Below are positions 1-9,300 of a stretch of 14,414 bases of DNA, one piece after another. A program made the translations under genes and the position numbers. The first letter of the stretch is position 1; the number at the start of each line of letters is the position of its first letter. This stretch comes from Ettlia oleoabundans. Taxonomy: Eukaryota > Chlorophyta > Chlorophyceae > Chlamydomonadales. The notes under the pieces were generated by a model. It was not told where the DNA came from. It did no database searches and worked only from the letters and a program-made list of their open reading frames with translations. The stretch lies in contig JAAMXP010001842.1 of assembly GCA_019693395.1 (NCBI GenBank), forward strand, positions 1 to 14,414, given 5' to 3'.

Positions 1-44
1 CCCCCACCCACCCACACACCACCCACCCACCAAACCCGCTCACC
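1..44 (-). repeat. GGGT/GGTG simple-sequence tract at the start of an RFC4 intron
   Basis: On the minus strand this is the first part of the RFC4 intron that follows the exon ending at 44; the donor GTGAGC begins at 43. The intron continues as repeated GGGTGGG and GGTGTGT units. Several closely spaced runs of three or more G make it a candidate G-quadruplex on the transcribed RNA, just after the 5' splice site. The repeat is seen directly; folding is inferred. Confidence 0.6.
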
Positions 45-1192
45 CTTGCAGATGTGGTGTATGCGTGCATTGATGACATCCCCCTGCAGCGGCTTGAACC
101 TGAACTTGGCGCAGCGTGAGGCCAGTGGCTCAATGATGCGCGACACGTAGTTGCAGATGAAGATGAAGCGAGTGACGCGGCTGTACGTCTCCATCGTGCG
201 CCGTAACGCGTTCTGTGCATCCTGCAGCATTGAGAGCAGGTGGTAACAGGTGGCGTGCGACAGTGGCAGTCGGTGTGGTGGGGTAGGAAGGGGTGAATCT
301 AGGGCAGAGCAGCTGAGGGATAGTGAGATGGTTGCACTGGTGGGATGAAGGTTTGAGTCAGTAGAGTGGGCGTGATTCCAGGATGGAGGTGCAGGGGAGG
401 CGACAGCACAGGAGCACCCTCAGACCCCCCACACATCGCCTTACTGCATACTGAAATATAGCGCTCAAAACCTTGCCGGCCTTGTTGGACCCTCGGCCCC
501 TTCCTGCCCCCACCCGTGTCCTGCCATGCACCGCTCACTGCCTCACCCCTGTCATTGAGTCTGCCTCATCTAGTATGATGACCTTGAAGGGGGGGCAGGG
601 GTAGCCTGGCACGCAGCCACCAACCGCGTTTGCAGCAAAATTCTTAATCTTGTCCCGCACCACGCCAATGCCACGCTCATCGGATGCGTTCAACTCCAGC
701 ACCCGGCTCTTGCACAATTCGGGCCCAAACAGCTGGCGCACAATGGCCAGGGCGCTGGTGGTCTTGCCGGTACCCGGGGGCCCATAGAACAACAGGTGGG
801 GCAGCTGCAAGCGGGGGGCGGGGACAGCCACTGGTGTAGTGATGGCATAGCGGGAGAATGCAAGCAGAGTACGACAAAATTTTGGGGGAAATTTAGTGAA
901 GCAACAGGTGTGTAGGAGGCGACCAACAACAAATATTGCCGGACAGGACCACTTTATGTGGGCCCACTTGATGTGGACTGCAGCGCACCGCCGCAAGCTT
1001 ACGTTTCCTGACGACAGCGCGTGCTGAAGCGTCTGCACAACCTCTTCTTGATGTGCCACCTCATCAATGCTCCTTGGGCGGCTACAGAAGCAGCAGAATG
1101 GGTTCGATCACTTTTGTCGCGGCGCGGATTCAGAGCAGTCACTCCCATACGATGACATCTTACTATTTCTCGACCCAAGGCTGCTGTGACAT
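44..1192 (-). CDS. RFC4: Replication factor C subunit 4-type clamp-loader ATPase (5' part; continues off the left edge)
   Basis: Small subunit of the nuclear RFC complex, which uses ATP to load PCNA at primer-template junctions. Exons in transcript order: 1192-1164 (29 nt), 1081-1003, 804-547, 221-44; phases agree at every junction. Translation starts [10 protein letters not shown] at ATG 1192 in context CCACCACCATGT. The N-terminal WVEKYRP box is split by intron 1 after TA of the Tyr codon. Visible motifs: Walker A GPPGTGKT (residues 44-51), the NASDERGI segment, Walker B ILDEAD (113-118), and the SRC arginine-finger box (157-159) within [26 protein letters not shown] followed by LFGPEL and PCPPFK favours the RFC4 class (yeast Rfc2) over RFC2, RFC3 or RFC5. 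About 181 residues are present; the lid and C-terminal collar lie outside. It is divergent from the carrier gene at 1505. Introns are 82, 198 and 325 nt. The family call is very secure; exact splice positions are inferred. Confidence 0.95.
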
Positions 1193-1504
1193 GGTGGTGG
1201 CTGCTGCACAGGCTGTTTCTATTGAACAGACCACAACAGGAACGACCTACTGAAGCGGTAGCCAACTGCAATACTAGCCAACTTGCAAATTGGTGCACAA
1301 TCTCGACAAGCCACAGCGGCATCAGAACAAGAGCCACTTGTACCTGACAGTGTACTGCTTCGGGTGTTTGGTTTCGAGGGCATGTCGATGCGTCTCATTG
1401 TCTGCCTGTTAATTGTTAAGATCTTCTCGAACAACCGCAGCCAGCCGTCTGCCCGCGCATTCTGCATCTCGAGAGCGGGGTTCCCGTTGCTGTAGCGTTG
1501 CACC
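1193..1504. promoter_or_regulatory. Shared head-to-head intergenic region of RFC4 and the peroxisomal carrier gene
   Basis: These 312 bases lie between the ATG of RFC4 (minus, 1192) and the ATG of the carrier gene (plus, 1505). They must hold both 5' leaders and both core promoters, or one bidirectional promoter. I saw no convincing TATA box and no exact E2F site. Small ORFs here match no family I recognise. Confidence 0.6.
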
Positions 1505-4166
1505 ATGCCGCCTTCTGATGCGGCGGTTGAAGGCGTCAGTGGCGCCATCGGAGGTGCGGTGCAATGCTTCTGCCCTGCAGGAGCCTGAACCCGCCTCCTC
1601 GACTGCCGCTCGCTTACAATTGCGGCTCACCCTTGGCTTGCAGGCATTGTCGCCACGGTGGCTACCTACCCACTCATTAAAGTAAGCACCCTTGAGATGT
1701 GGGGAAGATGGCGGCCCACTGCCGCCCACCCCAGCAACTGGTGCCGGAGGCCATTCCCCGTTTTGCTGCCCAACAGTCGCTTTTGCGCTTCTGTTGTTGT
1801 TTGTAGATGAACACCCTGCAAGCCATACGTGGACGCGTAGATGCTCCGGGTCGGGATGTGGAGGGCGGGGCAGGGTCGTCCGGTGGTCCGAGCCTTGGCG
1901 GGGGCACACTTCATGAGCTTAAAGAGGTGAAGAGGCTGCCGTGCCACGGCTGTGTGCATTATGGTTACGCTGAGAGAGGTGTGAAAGGGCTTCCACCGTG
2001 CGCCTCTGCACATGCTATCTCAGCTGGGCGATTCACACCTGGACCAGTGCATCTGTTGGTGTGTGTATGCACTACGCAGCCATGGCTCCGCTATTACACA
2101 AAACCGCAGTGTGCTGGCCCCATTCCACAGCCAGGAGCCCTATCGCACAATATACTCCCTGCTGTGCAGCTGGTGCGATCTGGTGGCTGGCATTCACTGT
2201 TTTCGGGGATTGAGGCCAGCCTTATAGGCACCACCGCCTCACAGGGCATCTACTTCTATCTGTGAGTCACCCCTCCTGCCTTCTTGCGCTGTGCTGCTGT
2301 CCTGCCTCGTGCCTGCAATCCAACCCATAGCGAGCCAGCCACGAGGTGCGTGCTACACGCGGTCCGTCTTGTCCGCCGCTACAAGTCTGGGATCACCTTT
2401 CACACCTTTGCATCCATGAGCCATGCAGGTACAGCCTGCTGCGGCGCCTGGCAGTGCTGCGCCGCGCGGCAGCTGAGGCTGCAGTCACCGGCAGGCGACG
2501 TGTTCTAAGTGAGGTTGACATCCGGAGTGCAAACGTCACGGTGGCTGAGTCACTGCTGATGGCGGCGCTGGCGGGAGTGGGCAACGTGCTGCTCACTAAG
2601 TAAAGCGAGCTGCAGCCAAGGGGCTCTCTGTACGAGTAGGGGGTGTGTTCATGTGGTGAGGCTCAAGTTATTATGCTATCTGGTTTGGTGTGATGCTAGC
2701 TGGGTGCTGCTCTGCTGGTGGCGTTTGTCGCAGACCCAGCACAGGTGCCCCATCTGCAGTGTTGAGTTTGTTCCATTGGCCCAGCCGTTACCACCAGCTC
2801 AGGCGCCTTTCTCCTTCCCCTGCGGCGGCAGCCCCATTTGGATGGTGGCCACCCGCATGCAGGCGCAGAGCAGGGCCACCAAGAGGGCAGCGGCGACAGA
2901 TGGGGCGCTGACAGTGGCGCCCTGTCAGAAGAACATCCTGGCAGGCAGGCTCTGCTGCAAGCGCATACGCTGAGCTGTATGTGCCAGGCTATGCTGCTTA
3001 GCCTCCTAAAACCAGCGTCCTGCCCGGCGCTTGCGGGCTTTTCGTCAACCCTCTGTCTATTCCGCACGACCAATAATCATTGATTGTATGCTGCAGTGAC
3101 CCGCCATGTTTACTCCGAGTACGGGCTGGCCGGCTTTTGGAACGGCACAGCCGCCAGCCTGGTGATGGTGGTAAACCCTACACTGCAGTACGCGTTGTAC
3201 GAATGGCTGCAGGCGGCACGAGCCAAATTCAGGTCAGACAGGGTGAAATGCTTGTCAGTGTGGCCACAGCTGCATCATGCTGCTTGCTGGCTCACGCTTG
3301 CTTTCGTATTTGTGCATCATCATTGCAGCTTGGTGTGCTGTTTGCCCCACTCTTTGGAATGCATTGAAAAACTACACTTTCCACTCGGCTTGCCATCAAT
3401 ATCACCAACCCTATGCTCGGTCCGCGCGCGTTACTGTGCCTGCAGGCGGGCGGGCAATAGCGGCAAGCACGTGCGTGCCTCTGCACTGGAAGTCTTCCTG
3501 CTGTCATCTGTGGCCAAGGCAGGCGCCACACTGCTCACCTACCCCATGATCAACATCAAGACTCGCATGTATACAGCCACAAAAGGAGCTGGCGGTGGCG
3601 ACGGCGGCCATCACAGCAGCATTCCGCGCGCGGCAGCAGAAATATTGCGCAATGAGGGTGCGTGATTGAGCCTGGCTCGGCTGTGGCAGGGCAGGCTGGC
3701 GTCCCATATTCCCCTACACCCCGCAGTTGCACATGTGCTGGCCCCTATCTGCAGATGAAAGCACAGCGCGCTGCTCATTCCGACTGTGAAATGTTCCCGG
3801 TTTTGAAACAGTTCACCGCTCCTCTTTGCTTGCCTGGCCCACCTCTCCCATATTGCGGCCCACAGGGTTGGCTGGCTATTACCAGGGCCTGTGCACCAAG
3901 ATCGTGCAGAGTGTGCTGGCAGCTGCGCTGCTGTTTGTGGCAAAGGTGAGCTTTGTATATCACGTCTGTTAATTGCAGCCCCTTGCCGCTGACGGTACAT
4001 GAACCTTGTTCAGCCATTCTGATACGGAACAATGTCAGCAACTTACCTCCCCTGCTGCTTGCCCCCTCAGGAGAAAATCACCGACCTGGCGCGCGACCTG
4101 TTGGAGGCGGCGGCACGAGGCAGCAGCAACGGTTTGCAGCAGCGGCACACGACCAAGTCGACATAA
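1505..4166 (+). CDS. PXN: Peroxisomal NAD carrier, PXN type (mitochondrial carrier family)
   Basis: Solute carrier of the SLC25 fold, most like plant PXN, which exchanges NAD-type nucleotides across the peroxisomal membrane. Ten exons: 1505-1553, 1644-1681, 1807-1926, 2170-2261, 2429-2599, 2832-2923, 3097-3232, 3446-3657, 3866-3945, 4071-4166. They total 1086 nt, giving 361 aa with a TAA stop, and phases match throughout. The protein opens MPPSDAAVEGVSGAIGG. The three carrier repeats carry degenerate signatures YPLIKMN (25-31), NPIWMVATRMQ (157-167) and YPMINIKTRM (265-274). Each lacks the usual acidic residue after Pro, as in PXN. Other PXN-like blocks are IGTTASQGIYFYL, GFWNGTAASLVMVVNPTLQY and TKIVQSVLAAALLF (314-327). 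A Gly-rich insertion at about residues 39-60, in exon 3, makes it somewhat longer than the plant protein. Exon 6 ends at a weaker donor (GTCAGA), also used after exon 7. Adenine nucleotide carriers (PNC) are the nearest alternative but match less well. Confidence 0.92.
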
Positions 4167-4626
4167 GCATAATTCTGGCAGCATCAGCAGCGCTGCTTGT
4201 CACACACATTTCTACTGATGTTCAGGTAGCTTCTAGCTATTCAGACGTTAGAGCACAAACTGGAACATGACAGATTCAAGTATACAGGGGCAATCATGCA
4301 TGTGTACGGGCAGGTACGCTGATGGCGGGAAGCAACACACAGGTTGCACAGGAAAGCAAAGCAAGCAATGGCAGAGAAAAGAGGTGTAAGTCGCTGGAAA
4401 ACTGCAGCCAGGAGCCCAGCAAGATTCATGCTGGGCTGACTGACAGAACAGAAGCAGACAAGGGTTCTCTAAGGGCAGGAGGAGGTACAGAAATGAGGGT
4501 ACAAGAGCAACGACTTTAAGCGCAGGGGCAGCACAGAGTATGCCAGGGTTGCGCCACCGTACCAGGCCTCCCTCAGCAGGAACCCAGTGCCGTGAGGTGT
4601 AGAAACTGGTACTAAACACTACAACG
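4167..4626. other. Tail-to-tail intergenic region between the carrier gene and the unknown minus-strand gene
   Basis: This 460 nt stretch holds the 3' ends of two converging genes. The only plausible processing signal is TGTAA at 4385-4389 on the plus strand. I saw no ttaca (minus-strand TGTAA) here for the minus-strand gene. Short ORFs in the region have no recognisable similarity. Confidence 0.6.
4385..4389 (+). terminator. Candidate polyadenylation signal TGTAA of the carrier gene
   Basis: TGTAA is the usual chlorophyte polyadenylation signal. It lies about 220 nt after the carrier stop codon, in the sense orientation. A five-base motif is weak evidence by itself; position and strand fit. 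Confidence 0.4.
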
Positions 4627-5601
4627 TCACTTCAGCTTGGCAAACCTCAGTAAGGCGGCAGCTGCCCCAAGCTTCTTGGCCGCTGGCTTGGCTGCCGGGG
4701 GCAGCCCAAGCTTGGCATAGCCCGCCAGTGCCCGGTCCACCTGCTGCTTCTGGGCCCCAGCATGCGCACCAACCGTCATGGATCCAGCATCAACAGCAGA
4801 GCTGCCATTTGCAGCTCCAAGCTTGGCCAAGCGCCAGAGCGGGTTGCCCGTCACAGCAGCTGATAGGTGTTTAGCAGGCACGGCAAATGCGGGGCTCGTT
4901 GCTGTGGAGCGGGCTGCAGCCTCGGCCTTCTGCGTGTCAGGCTGTGCCGCTGTGTGTGATTCCCACAGCGGAGCAGCTGCAAAACTGGGGCTTGGGGATG
5001 GCCTCAGGGCAGACGCAGCCGACTTCAGGCAGCTGCCCAGTGAGAGCGACGAGGGGCGGGCTGCGGATGGCGCAGCAACGCTGGATGCTGCGAACGAGGG
5101 GGGTGCAGGGCAGATGCGGCCACTGCACTGCGAACCAGGCTGCTTATGGTTCTGGGACGAGGTGGAGGCCTTGCCAGCTGCAGTAACCTTGGTGGGGAGG
5201 GCAGCACCTGCACGTGGGGGTCGGCAGACACGGTGAGGTGAGCGGCATCAAACCCAACCAACCCTGCTCCTCAGAGGCGCACCCTGCACTCCTTGCCGGC
5301 TGCTGGATTAATCACCCGAGTGGATCTTCTTGCCCACAGCAGCGCGCTTGGTGCGGAGGTTCTTGGCTACCGTCCGCGCGTGTCTGAAGCCCATAATGAG
5401 CAACTCTTTGCGAGGCATTTTCACGGAACTATGGCAGCCAAATTTAGCAGGCTGAGTGAATGACAGACCAGTCTTCGCGGCCGCCCTCACCACCAATCTG
5501 CCCAACTTGGGTAACCCAAGGGCTGCAGCGCAGCATGAATCGCGTACTGCCGGGGCGTGCCGCAACAGAGTGCGCTGTGCAAATGTGGTGCAGCGCAGCA
5601 T
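4627..5601 (-). CDS. Unrecognised protein with plastid-transit-like N-terminus and short KLG repeats
   Basis: I do not recognise a family. The proposed model has two exons, 5601-5316 and 5207-4627, joined by a 108 nt GTGATT...CAG intron with matching phase (G|GT), giving 288 aa and a TGA stop. An in-frame TGA lies six codons upstream of ATG 5601. The first 40 residues are rich in Arg, Ala, Ser and Cys, lack acids except one Asp, and end LVVRAAAKTG, like an algal transit-peptide cleavage site. Residues 62-96 are strongly basic (MPRKELLIMGFRHARTVAKN and on). Exon 2 is Ala/Ser/Pro-rich and low in complexity. It contains PSFAA, SPSFAAA and SPAFAV, and several KLG units: PKLG at 31-34, then AKLGAA, AKLGLP, KKLGAA and a final AKLK. 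Alternatives are an unspliced 97-residue basic protein ending at 5308, or a start at ATG 5418, which has a better context. It is divergent from eIF4B. A gene is likely; the structure is uncertain. Confidence 0.5.
4630..4840. repeat. Cluster of CCAAGCTTGG-like imperfect palindromes
   Basis: AAGCTT occurs at 4669-4674, 4708-4713 and 4819-4824, each preceded by CC and twice followed by GGC. Related CAGCTTGG and GGCTTGG copies lie between them. On the minus strand these units encode the AKLG/KKLG repeats of the unknown protein, so DNA and protein repetition coincide. Confidence 0.6.
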
Positions 5602-6326
5602 CCAGAGCGCAGGCGCCAGTCAGCGCATGCAGGACACAAGTCCAACTGAAACTCATGTCCCAGGCGGAAGTGTACATAAGCCATTATGCCTGATTCTAGT
5701 GGCTTTTGTATGTGAAGGCAGACTTGTCAGCTTATTGAAAATTTCCTAGAGTCGTGTTGAGGCAGGGGTAGCGGGGCAGCTTGGAAGGGCAGCGTCATCA
5801 ATTTGATACGCGGACAGGCTGTGGAAGTCCCAACACCCAACACCATCACTACTTTAGGAAGCAGGTCTTTAGCCGTGGGTTGCCAAACCTTGGTGAAGCA
5901 TGATGTGTGGGTGGCCCAAAGGCATAACTTGCCTGTTTGTTGGGGTGCCTAGCCAGGTGGTTGGATCAGGGCACGGATGAACCATGCCTGACATAGGGCA
6001 ATAACTGCTGGATTCATCGGCACATCTAGGTATACGGCCGTGCAAAGTTATCGGCGCGTATTACCGCTGTTCTGGCATGGACACTGGGAGCTGCACCGCG
6101 TTTGGCCAGGGTTGCCAGCAGCGGTTGGTGCATCCGCCGTTGTTCAAGACGTTTGCATATAGGGTGTTGAGATAACTTGAGCATAGATAAACTTTCATGT
6201 GGTTGCTGTTACACGGTTCGTCTGAACGGACCTCATTGACTGCCCGGGTGGCGTACTGCTGCCGCCACTACCCGCCGATGTGGCCAAACCAGTGCTTCCG
6301 CCAGCGCCGTCCTCTTTCACCCCAAC
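5602..6326. promoter_or_regulatory. Head-to-head intergenic region of the unknown gene and eIF4B
   Basis: 725 bases separate the two start codons. Short AT-richer patches lie on the eIF4B side: GCATATAG at about 6156-6163 and GCATAGATAAAC at about 6181-6192. They could serve as core promoter elements, but this is inference. No coding exon, tRNA fold or repeat was found; the small ORFs have no family resemblance. Confidence 0.5.
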
Positions 6327-9300
6327 ATGAGCGTTTGGGGCAAGCCGGCAACTGGGGCGTGGGCTGACAATGTAGAGGAGGAGGAGGCAGCAGGTGATGA
6401 ATTGACGATGCGGGAGGGCGCTGCAGCGGGAGTGTGCCCAGTTGGAGCTTGCCACCCTTTGGCCAATGCGCCTTGAGCTGGGACGCTGCTACAGGCTGCT
6501 GCTGCACGTAGGCTTGGCCTGCATGCGAATATCTGGCAGGAGCACTTCCCTACCTGCCTAGTGTTGTTGATTTATTGCCCCTTGTGTCCGCTGCAGGGAC
6601 TCTGCAAGCGCCCCCAAGCTACTTCCCGGCGCTGGGCAAGGCGAACGACGACTTCCCGGACCTGGCCGCTGCTGCCAAGGTCAAGGAGACCAGAAAGGAG
6701 AAGAAGAAGAAGGCAGCCAAGCAGACGCTGTCCTTGACCGAGTTCCTCAAGTCTGATGTCGGTGGCGGCCCCGTGCTGGGCGCCGGTCGCCGCGCCGGGG
6801 ATGTGGACCTCCTCAGCCTGCCTACTGCCCCGCGGCCACGTGCAGAGGGAGAGGAGCGTCCCGACAGACCCTTGGGAGGCGGTTTTCGTGAGTACGGCGG
6901 TGGCCGGGATGGTGAGCACCTCCGCTGGTTGCCGGCGCTACGGTCGGCGGTTGACCTTTCCATCAGCGAGTCAAACCCAGCAACATCCTGGCATGCAGCC
7001 GGCACAAGATGATCTTACATGCAACCAACTGCACTGCTGCTGCATATATAGCAAGAGCCGAGTAGAGAATAGGGTATTGCTCAGTATTGCAGCAGTGGTG
7101 CCCGCATAAATAAAGGCCATGGCCGGCCCACCACCATCGTTACTGCCTCCGCTTGTGCCTGCTTGTTGCCACTGCAGGTGGGCGCGGCCGATATGGCGAC
7201 GATGAGAGGCGCCCCCGGCGTGGTGAGGAGGAGGACATGGGCCCCTCCCGTGCCGAGATGAGTGACAACTGGGGCGCCGACCGCAAGTTTGCGCCCTCTG
7301 CTGCCGACGACCGCGGCCGTGGCGGCTTTGGTGGCGGTTTCCGCGACCGAGGCGGCTTTCAGGACCGCAGCAGGTGGGCACACGGGATATCAGCGGGGTG
7401 TGCATCGCTGTGGTCTACGTATGCAGTTGACGCACATGCAGCTTAGCATGCCGGCATCCAGGCCTGGTGCCACATTTGCTGCAGCATACCGCCTGCTACA
7501 CGTCGCTACGGTTGCTGCACATGAGGCAGCCTTCTGGGACGCCTGTCTGTGCGCACTGGTGTAGGTGCGATGACCAAAGCAGGCAGCCAAGTGAGTGCTG
7601 CAGCCACAGTGTTGTATTATTGGCAACACCCACACATATGCCTTCCTGTGCATCCTGGCTTGGGTTTTGCAGGGAGGGTGACTTTCCCGAGGGCCCTTCC
7701 CGCGCTGACGAGGTGGATGATTGGGGCAAGACGAAGCAGTTTGCACCCAGCAGTAGCGGCGGGCCGCGCGGCTTTGACGACCGCCCTCGCACGGGTGGCG
7801 GCTTCCGCAGCCCCCCCGCCTTTCGCGAGCCCTCCCGAGCTGACACGGAGGACCGCTGGAGCAAGTGAGCATGCAGCAGCAAGGGCAAGCTTCGCTGTTG
7901 GAATCACTTGACGAATGGGTGTGCGGCAGCGTTCCTGCATTGGCAGAGACATAGCACAGCCCAACCCAAGCGCCTGTTGCCACACACCCCCTCCCCCCTG
8001 CTGCTCCCCACAGGGCCTCTGGCGCTGACTTCAAGCCCACGGCCTTTGAGGACCGGCCGCGTCGCGAGTACGATGAGCGCGGCCCACCCCGCCGTGGCTT
8101 TGGCTTCAGTGACAGGCCCGGCAGCCGTGATGCATCGCGTGACCGGTGGGAGCGCGCCGCACCCAGGTGTGTGTGTGTGCGCCGCCACTGCTGGTGCACG
8201 TGTGCCTTGGGCTCACAGCATTGCCTGGGTCTGGGGTGGAAGGTCCGCACCCCAATTTGGCCACTCCATGTGCTCATGTGCCACAAAGGCACCAGCCAGT
8301 GGGTGTGACACGGTAATGTGCATGGTGTGATGCTGAGTATGCCTTGACTGACACCTACCGTCCTGACTGCAAGCCTCCTGGCGGCTGGTTGCAGGGACGG
8401 CTCCCATGATGCCCGCCCCCGCAGCCGCGATATCAGCCAGGACACCACCTGGCGGCGCACCGAGCCAGCGCCTGTCGGCAGTGGCGGGGAGGACCCGGCG
8501 CGGGGCCGGCCCCGCCTCAACCTGGCGCCACGGTCGGCTGCCCCGGCAGCGGCGCCTGCCAGCAGCGGCGCCAGCAAGTCTTCCGTGTTTGGTGCCGCTC
8601 GTCCGCGTGAGGAGGTGCTGAAGGAGCAGGGTCGGGATGCGGTGAAGGAGGATCTGGCTCTGGAGCAAGAGGCGGTGGACAGGTGGGATGGGGCGGGGCA
8701 GATGAGAGCCATGTGCCCCATCCTGCATGCAGGTGATGTGGTGCGTGCGGGATGAATTGTGGAATAGGCAGGTAAACTCATGGGCGCATGGTTGGCTTGG
8801 GTTATGTTGCTGGTAGTGCAGGCTTGAAGCCTTGCTGTGACAGATGGCCAATGATGCGCAGGCACATGGGGCACGTTGCAACCCCTTGGCACACAGCTGC
8901 TGCTTGATGCTGCCTGATTGCCACCTAGTGCTGGATTGCCAAGAGCTTACCCTCGCTGCTTCTCCTGTGCATGCAGGCCGGAGACAGATGAGGAGAAGGC
9001 GCTGCGACGGGAGATCATGGACCTTCAGATTAGGGTAGAGGCGGGGGAGGCTGATGCAGAGTACGAGACGGTGCGGGAGCTGGAGGGTGATGGCGGCGAG
9101 GAGGGTGGTGATGGCCGCAGCGGTCCCTCCAAGACTGTGGCGCAGGTGTTGGAGGAGCTGGAGGGGCAGCTGGCCCGCCTGCAGCTGCAGCTCAACAGCA
9201 AGGCCAAGTACGCACGCGCATCCGCGCAGCAGGCGGAGGAGCAGGCCAAGTGAGTGGCTGCCCGCTCTCATGTGCACCTGTTGATGCGCTGGTTGGCTGT

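Noticed and set aside
1219..1548. Minus-strand ORF of 109 codons in the RFC4/carrier intergenic region as an RFC4 upstream exon
   Set aside because: RFC4 already has a complete N-terminus at ATG 1192 ([10 protein letters not shown]). The ORF shows no RFC similarity and runs across exon 1 of the carrier.
4778..5236. 152-codon plus-strand ORF opposite exon 2 of the unknown gene
   Set aside because: It is shorter than the minus-strand open frame (5220 to 4627) and has no transit peptide, partner exons or repeats of its own. It is not fully excluded, since the minus model also lacks a known family.
7390..8892. 500-codon minus-strand ORF opposite eIF4B exons 4-6, and a 408-codon ORF at 8213-9439
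   Set aside because: They lie antisense to well-supported eIF4B exons and cross several introns. The predicted proteins are Arg/Ser/Pro/His-rich with no family resemblance; GC-rich Asp/Arg/Gly codons read backwards rarely give stops.
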